From Candidatus Electronema sp. (GTDB lineage: Bacteria; Desulfobacterota; Desulfobulbia; Desulfobulbales; Desulfobulbaceae), in assembly GCA_026645415.1 (NCBI GenBank), contig JAPEVH010000079.1, positions 1 to 33,771 on the forward strand: 33,771 bases of DNA. The letters are read 5' to 3'. Every line of letters starts with the position of its first letter. Within the stretch, counting starts at the first letter, position 1. Under the pieces are notes generated by a model that did no database searches, was not told where the DNA came from, and was given only the letters and a program-made list of their open reading frames with translations. The translations under genes were made by a program, and so were the position numbers. Shown here in pieces: positions 7,865 through 17,381 of the stretch.

Positions 7865-7893
7865 TTGACAGCAGCAAAGCTGCTGAGTACAAT
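7865..7893 (+). promoter_or_regulatory. Near-consensus sigma-70 promoter for rpmH-mnmE
   Basis: TTGACA (7865-7870), a 17-nt spacer and TACAAT (7888-7893) point towards rpmH, giving a leader of about 150 nt. The spacer holds the inverted repeat GCAGC-AAA-GCTGC (7871-7883), a possible operator. Confidence 0.75.
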
Positions 7894-8051
7894 AAAAGGT
7901 CTCACACATTATGCACTGGCTAATGTTTGGCCTGCATTCTGCCATGCCACAGCCACTGCTGTCTATGAAAAGATGCCCGCGTAGCCGTTTTCCGCCAAGG
8001 GCAGAAGTAGGCTTCAGGCCCAATTAATCACATCCAGTATCAGGACTTATC

Positions 8052-8189
8052 ATGAGCAAGAGAACCTTTCAGCCCAGCATTATTAAACGTGCCCGCACTC
8101 ACGGATTCCGTGCCCGCATGAAAACCCGCTCTGGTCAAGCAGTCATCCGGCGACGACGGGCTAAAGGACGGAAACGGCTGTCTGCCTGA
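8052..8189 (+). CDS. rpmH: 50S ribosomal protein L34
   Basis: This 45-residue protein starts [20 protein letters not shown] and continues with the arginine-rich [20 protein letters not shown] ending KRLSA. It is a textbook L34, a small rRNA-binding protein of the large subunit. It is followed after 5 nt by rnpA, the order conserved across bacteria, and is the first gene of the operon. The start codon is fixed by the universally conserved N-terminus. Confidence 0.98.
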   Translation: MSKRTFQPSIIKRARTHGFRARMKTRSGQAVIRRRRAKGRKRLSA

Positions 8190-8194
8190 TCCAG

Positions 8195-8560
8195 ATGAAG
8201 CAGTTCGCCCTTCCTAAGTCCTGTCTTCTTAGAAAAACTAGAGAGTATAATCTGGTGTATCGACAGGGCAGGCGGCTGCGTGGCAGCGGTTTTGCACTCA
8301 TCTTTCTTGCTAATGAGCTGCCTCACAGCCGTTTGGGCATCAGCGTTCCGGCAAAGACCGGCAGCGCGGTACAGCGTAATCGGATCAAGCGGATTATCCG
8401 CGAAACCTTCCGCCTCCATCGGCAAATATTTCCTTTATCCAGCGATATTGTGGTGACTGTGCGACCTGAATTTTCTTTGAAAGGTATGAATGCTGTCCGC
8501 GCCGCAGTTGCCCGGCTGATGGGAATGCCAGAACAGAATTATGCGCAGTCACAAGCCTAG
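8195..8560 (+). CDS. rnpA: Ribonuclease P protein component
   Basis: This 121-residue basic protein supports the RNase P RNA in maturing tRNA 5' ends. It has [19 protein letters not shown] near the N-terminus and the diagnostic RNR motif in [14 protein letters not shown] (about residues 60-73), then VVTVRPEF. Length is usual. It follows rpmH after 5 nt, and yidD starts inside its 3' end in another frame. Confidence 0.97.
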   Translation: MKQFALPKSCLLRKTREYNLVYRQGRRLRGSGFALIFLANELPHSRLGISVPAKTGSAVQRNRIKRIIRETFRLHRQIFPLSSDIVVTVRPEFSLKGMNAVRAAVARLMGMPEQNYAQSQA

Positions 8561-8774
8561 TCTGGCAGCCTCTTGCTGTCTTTTGCTGGTGCGAGGGTAT
8601 CAGCTCTGCATCTCGCCTTTGTTTTTACCCTGCTGCCGCTATGTCCCTACCTGTTCCGAATATGCGGTGCAGGCAGTGACTCGTCATGGTGCGCTTCGGG
8701 GAAGCCTGCTGGCAGTGCGGCGCATTTTGCGTTGCCATCCTTTTGCTGCTGGCGGCTATGATCCTGTGGAATAG
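8541..8774 (+). CDS. yidD: Membrane protein insertion efficiency factor YidD
   Basis: This 77-residue protein carries the YidD signature [20 protein letters not shown] with conserved cysteines, followed by [17 protein letters not shown]. YidD is an amphipathic inner-membrane-associated protein that helps YidC insert membrane proteins. It overlaps the end of rnpA by 20 nt, which is common, and precedes yidC by 53 nt. Confidence 0.96.
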   Translation: MRSHKPSLAASCCLLLVRGYQLCISPLFLPCCRYVPTCSEYAVQAVTRHGALRGSLLAVRRILRCHPFAAGGYDPVE

Positions 8775-8827
8775 TTCCGCTGCCGGAGGAAATTCATACC
8801 GGCAATTTTTCAACTGAACATACAGCA

Positions 8828-10474
8828 ATGGACACCTACAGGGCTTTACTAGCCATCATTCTTTCCATGTTCATCCTACTGGGCTGGCAGTATTTTTTTA
8901 CACCACCCCAGAAGCCTGCTGAACACCAGCAGAGCCAACAGCTCGCTAATCCGGCAGATCACCCTGCACCTGATACGACAACTCCAGCAAAACCTGCTCC
9001 AGCTTCTCTCCCCGTGCCAGTTAACGCTGCTGCCCGCGATATCACTGTTGAGACACCGCTGTATAAAGCGGTTTTCTTTGAGCAAGGCGGTGGTTTAAAG
9101 AGTTTTATCTTAAAAAGATATCGGAAAGCATCAGCTCAAGATGCACCCCCCATGGAATTGGTCACATCCAGCAATCCAGCAGATTTGCCCATGACCTTTA
9201 CCTTGGATGCTGGCGCAGCAGCAGATTTACCGCTGTTTACAGCAGAAACAACAGCCATCAATGTGCAGCAAGGCGATAGCAGCCTTCTCATGCTTGCCGA
9301 GCTGGCAAATGGCATAAAGATAGAGCGTAAACTAACCTTTCATGCTAACAACTATCTCATTGCGAGTGTCTGCACAGTGAGCAATAACGGCTCTGCTCCT
9401 GTGCAAGTGGCTCCGGCCCTGTCGATGAGCAATGGCCCATTTCATGGTGGTAGCGAAAGCGGCAGACTGTTCAGCGGTCCGGCAGTGTATATGAATCGCC
9501 AGCTCCATGAAATTAAGCTCAAAGAACTGGGCAACGGCCCACTGGTCTTTCAAGGTGAAGTAAGCTGGGTTGCTGATATGGATAGTTATTTCATGCTTAC
9601 CCTATTGCCGGAGAAAAGTAGCAGCCGTACGGTGACGATCAGTCAAGCTGGAGAACAAGAGATTCGCACGGTGCTGGCTGAGGACAAAACAGAACTGGCT
9701 CCGGGGGCAAAAAAGGTTTTTGAATACGAAGGCTATTTTGGCCCGAAAAAGTTGTCGTATTTGAAAGAGGTGGGCTATGATTTGTCTGAGACCATCAATT
9801 TCGGCTGGTTTGACATCATTGCCAAGCCGATGCTCTTGCTCCTCAACTTTTTCCATAATATCTTTGGCAACTATGGTGTTGCCATCATCCTTGTGACCTG
9901 TTTAGTGAAGGGATCTTTTTGGCCAATCACGCACAAGGGCATGAAGTCAATGCGTAATATGCAGAAGATTCAGCCTAAGATGGCAAAAGTTCGGGAAAAG
10001 TATAAGGATGACCCAGCAAAGATGAATCAGGAGATGATGTCCTTGTACAAAACCTACAAGGTCAATCCCTTTGGCGGCTGTCTGCCGATGCTGATTCAAA
10101 TTCCTTTCTTCTTTGCCCTTTATCGGGTATTGATGGCATCTATTGAGTTGCGCCATGCGCCTTTTATGCTGTGGATTACTGATCTTTCTGCACCAGACCG
10201 CCTCATGCTTGGCGTTGACATTCCCTATCTGCACGGCATTCCGGTACTCACCTTGCTCATGGGTATCACGATGTTTCTCCAGCAGAAAATGACTCCAACT
10301 ACCGCAGATCCCCAACAAGCCAAGATCATGCAGTTTATGCCAATCATTTTCACGGCCATGTTTATCAACTTTGCCTCTGGCTTGGTGTTGTATTGGTTTG
10401 TGAGCAATCTGCTCTCCATACTCCAGCAGCAGCTAATCAACCGGCAGACCACAGCAACGGCCTTACCGAACTGA
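8828..10474 (+). CDS. yidC: Membrane protein insertase YidC
   Basis: This 548-residue Gram-negative type YidC has an N-terminal membrane helix (about 5-23), a proline-rich linker (about 28-65), a large periplasmic P1 domain (about 70-325) and a C-terminal core of membrane helices. The positively charged groove residue is K361 in TCLVKGSFWPIT. The cytoplasmic helical hairpin follows (MKSMRNMQKIQPKMAKVREK), with the last helix near GLVLYWFVSNLLSILQQQ. It inserts proteins into the inner membrane alone or with SecYEG. It is followed by jag after 11 nt. Confidence 0.98.
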   Translation: MDTYRALLAIILSMFILLGWQYFFTPPQKPAEHQQSQQLANPADHPAPDTTTPAKPAPASLPVPVNAAARDITVETPLYKAVFFEQGGGLKSFILKRYRKASAQDAPPMELVTSSNPADLPMTFTLDAGAAADLPLFTAETTAINVQQGDSSLLMLAELANGIKIERKLTFHANNYLIASVCTVSNNGSAPVQVAPALSMSNGPFHGGSESGRLFSGPAVYMNRQLHEIKLKELGNGPLVFQGEVSWVADMDSYFMLTLLPEKSSSRTVTISQAGEQEIRTVLAEDKTELAPGAKKVFEYEGYFGPKKLSYLKEVGYDLSETINFGWFDIIAKPMLLLLNFFHNIFGNYGVAIILVTCLVKGSFWPITHKGMKSMRNMQKIQPKMAKVREKYKDDPAKMNQEMMSLYKTYKVNPFGGCLPMLIQIPFFFALYRVLMASIELRHAPFMLWITDLSAPDRLMLGVDIPYLHGIPVLTLLMGITMFLQQKMTPTTADPQQAKIMQFMPIIFTAMFINFASGLVLYWFVSNLLSILQQQLINRQTTATALPN

Positions 10475-10485
10475 GGAGCATCATT

Positions 10486-11388
10486 ATGGCACAGGAACAG
10501 GATTTTTACGGTGGTACAGTCTCTGATGCAATTGTTACTGCCTGCAAGCAAATGGCAGCCTTGCAAGAAGAGCTGAATATTGAAATCTTAGAGACTGGTT
10601 CCCCTGGTATTTTTGGTCTTTGTCGGAAAAAAGCACGCATTCGGGTGAGCTATAAAAAGGAACACCGGGCCACTATACCCACAAGAGCCGCTGTTGAGGC
10701 AGAAATACCTCCTATAGAACCTACGCCTGCTCTAGGAGAGCCAGCACAAGCACAGAAGAAAAAACGGCCCAATCGGGAAAGAAAAAAGCCTGTTCAACAG
10801 CAAGTAGAAACTGGAGCGGCCAAGGAAGAAACAGCGGTGCCGCAGCAGGCAACTGTTGTTCCATATACAGCACCTTCCCAAGAGGCGTTAGAAGCGGTAC
10901 AAAAGGATATTTCTACGCTGTTAGAGCTGATGAAGTGCCCATCAACTGTGGCTGTAGAGTTAGAAAACCAGACTGTAGTTTGCAAGGTCGGCGGTGAGCA
11001 TCAGGAAATTTTGACGGGCCATGATGGCCGCACATTGGATAGCCTTCAGTATTTGCTCCGAAAAATAACGTCTAATCTTTTGCCTGATCGGACTAAGCTC
11101 TCCTTGGAAGTTGGCGATTACCGCGAACAACGCATGGAGGCACTCAAGCAGCAGGTCTTGGAACTGGCAGCCAAAGTACGCGAGGATGGTATGACACAAG
11201 CCATTCCTGCTCTTAATCCCTCAGAACGCCGGGTCGTGCACATGCTCCTCCAAGAGGACAAGGAAGTCCGCAGCCGTTCTGTTGGTGATGGGTTATTTAA
11301 AAAGGTCTTGATCTACAAACCAGGCCGAAAAAAGCCTTCTCGCAGAGGTGGCAGAGGGCGAAAGAATGACAGCCCGTCTGAAGACTGA
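10486..11388 (+). CDS. jag: Jag/KhpB RNA-binding protein
   Basis: This 300-residue protein has a Jag_N domain (about 1-52, MAQEQDFYGGTVSDAI...GIFGLCRKKARIRV), a low-complexity basic linker (about 60-120), a KH-like domain (about 145-220) and a C-terminal R3H domain with NPSERRVVHMLLQ (about 243-255). Its tail is very basic (KKPSRRGGRGRK). Jag/KhpB binds RNA with KhpA in other bacteria and is linked to cell-division and envelope control. I set the start at 10486, where GAGGAG lies 7 nt upstream and the Jag_N domain begins, rather than the in-frame GTG inside yidC. Confidence 0.92.
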   Translation: MAQEQDFYGGTVSDAIVTACKQMAALQEELNIEILETGSPGIFGLCRKKARIRVSYKKEHRATIPTRAAVEAEIPPIEPTPALGEPAQAQKKKRPNRERKKPVQQQVETGAAKEETAVPQQATVVPYTAPSQEALEAVQKDISTLLELMKCPSTVAVELENQTVVCKVGGEHQEILTGHDGRTLDSLQYLLRKITSNLLPDRTKLSLEVGDYREQRMEALKQQVLELAAKVREDGMTQAIPALNPSERRVVHMLLQEDKEVRSRSVGDGLFKKVLIYKPGRKKPSRRGGRGRKNDSPSED

Positions 11389-12760
11389 GGATACCATTGC
11401 TGCCATTGCCACGGCTCCGGGCAGTGGCGGCATTGGCATTATTCGCTTCAGCGGGCCGCAAGCAGAACGCATCCTCCAGCAGCTCTTTCGTCCTCACCGT
11501 TCACAAGTTATTTTCCAAAGCCACCGGCTCTGTTATGGCAGAGTTGTTGATCGTAAAGGTACGGTTTTAGATGAGGCTATGGCAGTGCTGATGCGGGCAC
11601 CGCATAGTTATACCTGTGAAGATGTAGCAGAAATCCAGAGTCATGGGAGCTGGCCGGTCTTGCAAGCAATTCTTGCCGAGGTTCTCGCTGCTGGAGCACG
11701 CCCTGCTGAACCCGGCGAGTTTACCAAACGAGCCTTTCTTGCTGGCCGGATTGATCTTACTCGTGCTGAGGCAGTGATTGATCTAATCGAAGCCCGGACT
11801 GCGGCCAGTGCCCGTTTGGCTACCGAGCATCTGCAGGGTGCGCTGCACAATCAAATCAGTGCGGTGCGAGATGCCTTAGTCGAGATGCTTGCCGTCATTG
11901 AGGTGGCAATTGATTTTCCAGACGATGCTGCTGAGATCCTCCCAACAGATCAGTTTTTTTCCCAACTGCATAGCCATGTTATCCAACCGCTCCAAAAACT
12001 TTTAGCTCTTGCTGGACAGGGTAAGGTTTTGCGCGAGGGCATCCGAGCAGTCATTGCTGGGCGGCCCAATGTTGGCAAGTCTAGTCTTCTCAATGCCTTA
12101 TTGCGTGAGGAACGCGCCTTAGTTGCTGATTTGCCTGGCACTACCCGCGACACTATTGAAGAGCTGATTTCGGTACGCGGCATTCCGGTTCATCTGGTAG
12201 ATACCGCAGGCATTCGTGACCATGCAGATACAGTGGAAGGATTGGGTATTGAGCGAGCGCGGCGCAAGATGGAACAGGCTGATTTAGTCTTGCTAGTGCT
12301 TGATGCGTCCCAAGAGCTAACTGGTCTGGATCAGCAGCTTTATACCTCTATAGACGGTAAAAAACGCATTGTGGTGTTGAATAAAATAGATGCGGCTCCA
12401 CCGGAGCAGCTAGAGCAGATGAGTCGTGCATTTGCTGAAGAAACACAGGTGCAAACAGCGGCCAAATGTGACCAAGGCATTGAGGCATTGCAAGATGCTA
12501 TCTGGCAAGCAGCAATGGGCAAGAGTGAGAACATGGACGAGCAACCTGCCTGCGCACCTAATCTCCGCCATGCGATGGTTTTGGAAAAGGCTTTGGTTGC
12601 CTGCCAGCAACTTGAACAAACCCTACAAGCCCAGCAGCCTGCTGACCTGATCGCTGTTGATCTGCAAAGTATTCTTGATTATCTTTCTGACATTGTTGGT
12701 CTAACCACACCGGATGACGTGCTGGATGCGGTATTTTCCAAGTTTTGCATTGGAAAGTGA
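11366..12760 (+). CDS. mnmE: tRNA uridine-5-carboxymethylaminomethyl modification GTPase MnmE
   Basis: The 464-residue protein has the N-terminal tetrahydrofolate-binding domain (TIAAIATAPGSGGIGIIRFSG), the helical region, and an inserted G domain with AGRPNVGKSSLLNALL, LPGTTRDTIEE, VDTAGIRDHADTVEG and NKID. It ends in FCIGK with the essential cysteine. With MnmG it modifies U34 of several tRNAs. ATG 11366 with GAGGG upstream is preferred to GTG 11348. It overlaps jag by 23 nt. The usual partner mnmG is not the next gene here. Confidence 0.97.
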   Translation: MTARLKTEDTIAAIATAPGSGGIGIIRFSGPQAERILQQLFRPHRSQVIFQSHRLCYGRVVDRKGTVLDEAMAVLMRAPHSYTCEDVAEIQSHGSWPVLQAILAEVLAAGARPAEPGEFTKRAFLAGRIDLTRAEAVIDLIEARTAASARLATEHLQGALHNQISAVRDALVEMLAVIEVAIDFPDDAAEILPTDQFFSQLHSHVIQPLQKLLALAGQGKVLREGIRAVIAGRPNVGKSSLLNALLREERALVADLPGTTRDTIEELISVRGIPVHLVDTAGIRDHADTVEGLGIERARRKMEQADLVLLVLDASQELTGLDQQLYTSIDGKKRIVVLNKIDAAPPEQLEQMSRAFAEETQVQTAAKCDQGIEALQDAIWQAAMGKSENMDEQPACAPNLRHAMVLEKALVACQQLEQTLQAQQPADLIAVDLQSILDYLSDIVGLTTPDDVLDAVFSKFCIGK

Positions 12761-12833
12761 GTTAGAGATTCTGTTGAACCACAACTTGCAGATCAAAAAA
12801 TACTCGGACATCACAAGCGTAAAGCTACTGCTT

Positions 12834-13778
12834 TCAATTCAGCCGTTTGGCAGAATTACCCAGCGTGTTAATGATAAGGACAAAAAGATTATCATTTTTA
12901 AAAAAGACCTGCTGGAGATCATAGCTTTTGTTTGGTGTTAAATCGAGCACGACTCGGATTTTGTGTTCTGCTGTATTTTTATCAACGCGGATACTGCGAA
13001 CAAATTTGCCATCTACATCAACATGATCTGCCAGTCGCTCCCCCGGAACAGTATCTTGGAAATCACAAACCACCCTTGGCTTATTCTCTTCTAGCCCAAA
13101 AACAACTGGCGGATGAAATTTGTTTAACCTGAACATAACCATCTCGCCCCGGTTAGAATTTTTATCAAAAAGAACTGTAGAGAGTACAGTTGTATCCTTA
13201 CTAAAGGAAGAAGCTGTACTGCTGCCTTTTTCCTGCTCGTGTTGAGGCAAAGCAACAGGTAGTGGCGTGCTTTCTGCTGGTGAAACTACAGAATGCTGCT
13301 GTTCGATTTCTATTTTTTCGGGCGGTTTTGTGCTGCTGTCAGAGCTTGGAGCCTGTCTTGGCAACGGCTTAATTTTTGCATCATGAATAATAACGGTCAG
13401 GAGATGATGGTCACGGTCAGGTTCTTGAATAGTTTGTACATTTCGCCCTGCCACCAAATCTAAAACGACCCGTGTTTTGTTTTCATGAATGCCTACACGA
13501 ACACGTTCAACCAGTTTACCGTTGATAGCTACGTTGTTTTTAATTCGGTTAGCAACACCGGTATCGCTAAAATCAAAAACTAAGCGCGGATTATCATTTT
13601 TTATGGTGAAAAAATTCGGCATGTTCGAGCCAGTCAAACGAAAAATAATCCGCTCTTCGTTCTGGGAGATACTTTCAAAGCGAATATCTTCCAATGACTG
13701 TTGACTTGCTACTGCGGGTAGATAGTGGAAAAAGGTAAACAGGAGCGCAAAGGCTACCACTGAAATAATTCTCAACAT
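12834..13778 (-). CDS. Exported protein with two AMIN domains
   Basis: From ATG 13778 the protein has 314 residues: a signal peptide (MLRIISVVAFALLFTFFHYL, ending in AVAS), a first AMIN domain (about 28-130, RVRVGIHENKTRVVLDLV), a Ser/Pro/Thr-rich linker (about 135-200), and a second AMIN domain (about 205-310, SIRVDKNTAEHKIRVVLDLT). AMIN domains target periplasmic proteins to peptidoglycan or secretin complexes; no catalytic domain is attached. ATG 13778 has AGAGG upstream. The longer start at 13835 nearly coincides with the predicted transcription start and would place 19 residues before the signal peptide. Confidence 0.85.
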   Translation of the reverse strand: MLRIISVVAFALLFTFFHYLPAVASQQSLEDIRFESISQNEERIIFRLTGSNMPNFFTIKNDNPRLVFDFSDTGVANRIKNNVAINGKLVERVRVGIHENKTRVVLDLVAGRNVQTIQEPDRDHHLLTVIIHDAKIKPLPRQAPSSDSSTKPPEKIEIEQQHSVVSPAESTPLPVALPQHEQEKGSSTASSFSKDTTVLSTVLFDKNSNRGEMVMFRLNKFHPPVVFGLEENKPRVVCDFQDTVPGERLADHVDVDGKFVRSIRVDKNTAEHKIRVVLDLTPNKSYDLQQVFFKNDNLFVLIINTLGNSAKRLN

Positions 13779-13843
13779 TGATCCTCTGTTGTCGCCGCGA
13801 AAAGGAAACAGGTAATAATTTTTAGCATTAGTCATCTACTTTG

Positions 13844-13871
13844 AATATAACCGTCCGCGTTCCAGTGTCAA
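13844..13871 (-). promoter_or_regulatory. Sigma-70 promoter of the AMIN gene
   Basis: On the minus strand TTGACA (13866-13871) is followed after 16 nt by TATATT (13844-13849). The predicted start near 13837 gives a leader of about 60 nt to ATG 13778 and suggests expression separate from the protease gene upstream. Confidence 0.65.
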
Positions 13872-13943
13872 CTGATTTTGGCCTTGCTTGAATAAAGCAA
13901 CGTTGAGCCGTGACAGGAGCTACTACCTCAACAGAGCCTTATT

Positions 13944-16900
13944 TTATTGATGAACAGCTCGTTGTACTCGCACTGGATCAGGAGGCTGTGGCAGTATGTT
14001 CACTTTTTGCGTTTTTAGAAGATCAAGCGCAACTTCAACCGCCTTTTCTAGCTGCGGATCGTGGCCTTGATTGACTGCCGCAGGCTCTTGTTCGACTACG
14101 ATATCCGGTTCCACTCCTTTATTTTCAACATCCCATTCACCTTGCAGGTTGTAAAAACCGCCTCTAGGAACTGCAATAAAACCGCCATCAATCAGAGACG
14201 GCACATCCCAGATACCCACCAGTCCTCCCCAAGTACGGGTGCCAACCAGTGGGCCAATTTTTCTTAGACGGAACATATAGGGCAGCAAGTCGCCGCCTGA
14301 ACCAGCGGCCTCGTTGATAATCATCACCTTTGGCCCCCAGATGCCTGCATTGGGTAGCGTGAAAGGTTGATGCTCCCCAGCCGCATTATTGAAAAAACCA
14401 AGCAGATCACGACCAAGTAGATCAATAATGTAATCAGGTACCATGCCGCCGTGGTTAAATCGTTCATCGATAATTGCCCCCTGCTTATCCTGCTGGGCAA
14501 AGTAGTAGCGGTTGAAAAATTCGTAGCCGCCAATACTGGTGTTGGGCAGCCAGATGTATGCCAGCTTACCACCAGATAGCTCGTTCACCTTTTGCCGGTT
14601 TTCCTCGACCCAGCTTTTTATCCGCAGACCAAAATCATAGAAAGTCGGTACCACAGTCACTTCACGACTACCTTTCATGATTGGTTTGTTGTTCAAGGTC
14701 AGCACAGTCTGTCTGCCTGCGGTTTCCTCAAACAGACTGTATGGGTTCATGGAACTGTTCAATTCCACGCCGTTTACAGCCAGAAGAAAGTCACCTTCTT
14801 TAACATCAATGCCCGGCCCGCTCAACGGGGCACGCAGGCGCGGGTTCCAGTTTTCGCCCTTGTAAATTTTTTGCAGCTGATATCTGCCTGCTTTTATGCT
14901 GAAGTCTGCACCAAGAAGACCAATCGGCGTGTAGGGACGATAAGGCATATCTCCACCGCCAGTAAAGGCATGGCCGACCGAGGTCTCGCCGCCAAGAATG
15001 GCGAGGATATAGTTTAAGTCAGCGCGGTGGCGAACATACTCTACCCAAGGCGCATAAGCAGTGTATGCCCAGTCTAGATCAAGGCCATGCACGTTATTTA
15101 CATAAAAGTAATCGCGTTGGAAACGCCAAGCTTCCCGAAATATCTGCCGCCATTCCTGCTTAGGAACCACTCGCATCTGCATATCTTGGGTATTGATGCT
15201 GCCCTCGCTTGGTTCTGGCGGACCGTCGGCATCGACTATTGCCCAGTTGTTCCAATCTTTGCGATAAAGAATTTTTTTTCGGTCGGCTGATAGTGTGTAT
15301 TCCCAGATATTCTTGAGGAAGTCATTTGCCTCCTTATCATCAAGCGAAAAACGATGCAGAATTAGACCGTTTTTTTCTATATAGAAAATTGTCCCCTCTT
15401 GGCCTGCCGTAAGCTGGCGGTAATCTCCCTCATGCAGATTAAGAGCAACAATCCGCTGATCAATGCCTTGCAAATCTATTTTGACCGTGACCTCTTCTTT
15501 CTTTTTTTCTTCTGGCGGCCCATCCTCCTTTTTTTTCTTTTTGCCGGGCTTGTCTAGCTTTTTCTCTTTGTCATCCTCGACTTTTTTATCTTTATCCAGC
15601 TTATTTTCCTCATCACTTTCCGGCAGTAAGGGAGAAGGCTCATCCGCAGCCAAAACGGCCAAATAAATAGCTCGGCTCACAGATCGGTCTGCGGAACTCA
15701 TATCAGACCAACCCACATTAAGGCCGAAATTAGTACTGGCAAGAAAATACAAATACTTGCCGTTTGCATCCCAAGCCGGAGACATGCAGTCAGAAAGGCC
15801 ATCCGTGAGCTGGAAGGATTTATTCTGCTCAATAGAATAAAGAAATATAGCTTTGTATTGATTCTTTAGCCGCTTGACATAGGCAATCCATTTTGAATCT
15901 GGCGACCAGATCGGGGCAATAACTCGCTCAGGATTGGTGAAGCCTTCGTTGGCGATCAGGCGAATTTTTCTAGTCTTTAACGCAAGCAGCCAGAGATTCC
16001 GGTCTGCGTCACTGAAGCTGATTTTTTCCGAATCTGGTGACCATGCAGGTGTATAAAAGAAAGTGGGATGTTTTAGTTTGATCTTTTTCTTGTTTTTGCC
16101 ATATTGGTCAGCAATAACGAGCTGATACTCACCGCCTTCATCCGAGAACCAACTGATGAGTTTACCATCTGGCGACCAAGCCGGACTGCGGTCAGCTACA
16201 CCAGAACTGGCGGTCAGATTGCGGACATCGCCTTTTACTGCTGGAACTGTGAAAATATCTCCCCGTGCCTCAAAAATAGCCCGTTGGCCAGTCGGAGAGA
16301 GTGTTCCATTTTTGATCTCGTTACCGACCTGCGCCCAGTGCGGACGGGCCAAGGGGAAATCGCCTTGCGCTGTAATTGTGAGCTTTTCTGGTTTATCGCC
16401 TGCCGAATCAAGTACGTACAGCCAGCCACCGTTTTCAAAAATTAACCTGCCTCCGCCTGCCTCCAGATGCTTGCAATCAAATTCGGTAAAAAAAGTACGT
16501 TGCTCTAGTTTCTTGTTCGTAAGATTGTATGACCAGACATTCATCGTATGGTCTCGATCAGAAAGAAAATAGATCGTCTTGTCTAACCAGGCTGGACTGT
16601 TATCATTCGTTCCGTTCCAAGGTAATTTTTCAACCGCTAGCGTCTGTAGGTCAATAATGCGGATGGGATTGTTTTGGCCGCCTCGATAGTTGCGCCACTC
16701 TGGCTCCCACGGCTCGATCTTTTGATAGACAAACTGTTTGCCGTCTGGCGAATAATGACCCGCCGCCGCTCTGGGCATAGGCAGTGGCTCTGGCAGGCCG
16801 CCCTGCACACTAACGCTCCATAATTTAGAAAAATCATCAGGCACACTGTTTCTGCCAGAAGTGAAAAGGACATATTTGCCGTCCTTGCTCCAGCCCTGCA

Positions 16901-17264
16901 CTTTGTCATCCATTGGATGCCAAGTCAGGCGTTTTGGCTCGCCGCCCTGTGCCGAGACCACGTAGACATCAACATTGCCATCATACTCGCCAGAAAAGGC
17001 AATCTGAGTGCCGTCAGGAGAGAAATGCGGCTGGGTTTCTGCGCCCTGAAACGTGGTGAGACGGTGGGCTGGGCCGCCTTGCAGACCGCAAAGCCAGATG
17101 TCATTGGCATAGACAAAGGCTATGCTGGATTGACTGACCGTTGGATTGCGCAGCAGGCGAGTTTCTTCCGCTGCTACTGATTGGAAGGCTAGGAGAGCCA
17201 CCAAGCAGAGCGTAGGAGCAAGGAGGCGCAGAACGAAAAAGAAGCGGTGGGAGCAGGTAGGCAT
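13944..17264 (-). CDS. Tricorn-like S41 family protease
   Basis: This 1106-residue protein has a signal peptide (about 1-32), then two beta-propeller regions made of WD40/TolB-like repeats, seen as recurrent SPDG/SPDS turns (about 40-530). A Lys/Glu-rich low-complexity insert follows (about 541-600), then the tricorn C1 helical region, a PDZ domain (GPGIDVKEGDFLLAVNGVEL) and the S41 catalytic core. Candidate catalytic residues are the His in ETSVGHAFTGGG and S989 in NEAAGSGGDLLPY, with VGTRTWGGLVGI after it. Tricorn degrades peptides to short fragments; here the signal peptide implies a periplasmic or exported enzyme. The size is typical of bacterial tricorn homologues. Confidence 0.93.
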   Translation of the reverse strand: MPTCSHRFFFVLRLLAPTLCLVALLAFQSVAAEETRLLRNPTVSQSSIAFVYANDIWLCGLQGGPAHRLTTFQGAETQPHFSPDGTQIAFSGEYDGNVDVYVVSAQGGEPKRLTWHPMDDKVQGWSKDGKYVLFTSGRNSVPDDFSKLWSVSVQGGLPEPLPMPRAAAGHYSPDGKQFVYQKIEPWEPEWRNYRGGQNNPIRIIDLQTLAVEKLPWNGTNDNSPAWLDKTIYFLSDRDHTMNVWSYNLTNKKLEQRTFFTEFDCKHLEAGGGRLIFENGGWLYVLDSAGDKPEKLTITAQGDFPLARPHWAQVGNEIKNGTLSPTGQRAIFEARGDIFTVPAVKGDVRNLTASSGVADRSPAWSPDGKLISWFSDEGGEYQLVIADQYGKNKKKIKLKHPTFFYTPAWSPDSEKISFSDADRNLWLLALKTRKIRLIANEGFTNPERVIAPIWSPDSKWIAYVKRLKNQYKAIFLYSIEQNKSFQLTDGLSDCMSPAWDANGKYLYFLASTNFGLNVGWSDMSSADRSVSRAIYLAVLAADEPSPLLPESDEENKLDKDKKVEDDKEKKLDKPGKKKKKEDGPPEEKKKEEVTVKIDLQGIDQRIVALNLHEGDYRQLTAGQEGTIFYIEKNGLILHRFSLDDKEANDFLKNIWEYTLSADRKKILYRKDWNNWAIVDADGPPEPSEGSINTQDMQMRVVPKQEWRQIFREAWRFQRDYFYVNNVHGLDLDWAYTAYAPWVEYVRHRADLNYILAILGGETSVGHAFTGGGDMPYRPYTPIGLLGADFSIKAGRYQLQKIYKGENWNPRLRAPLSGPGIDVKEGDFLLAVNGVELNSSMNPYSLFEETAGRQTVLTLNNKPIMKGSREVTVVPTFYDFGLRIKSWVEENRQKVNELSGGKLAYIWLPNTSIGGYEFFNRYYFAQQDKQGAIIDERFNHGGMVPDYIIDLLGRDLLGFFNNAAGEHQPFTLPNAGIWGPKVMIINEAAGSGGDLLPYMFRLRKIGPLVGTRTWGGLVGIWDVPSLIDGGFIAVPRGGFYNLQGEWDVENKGVEPDIVVEQEPAAVNQGHDPQLEKAVEVALDLLKTQKVNILPQPPDPVRVQRAVHQ

Positions 17265-17381
17265 GACAGAATTTCTCCACGTTGATTGCCGCCAGTCTAG
17301 GCGGTGACGTGCTTGTTATTACCACAAAAGCACCTGTCTGACAACGCACTTTCTCTTTTTGGCGGCCTTTCACTGGCGGTG

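Noticed and set aside
10393..10485. Longer start for jag inside yidC
   Set aside because: The extra residues are the yidC 3' end read in another frame. The ATG at 10486 has GAGGAG and starts the Jag_N domain.
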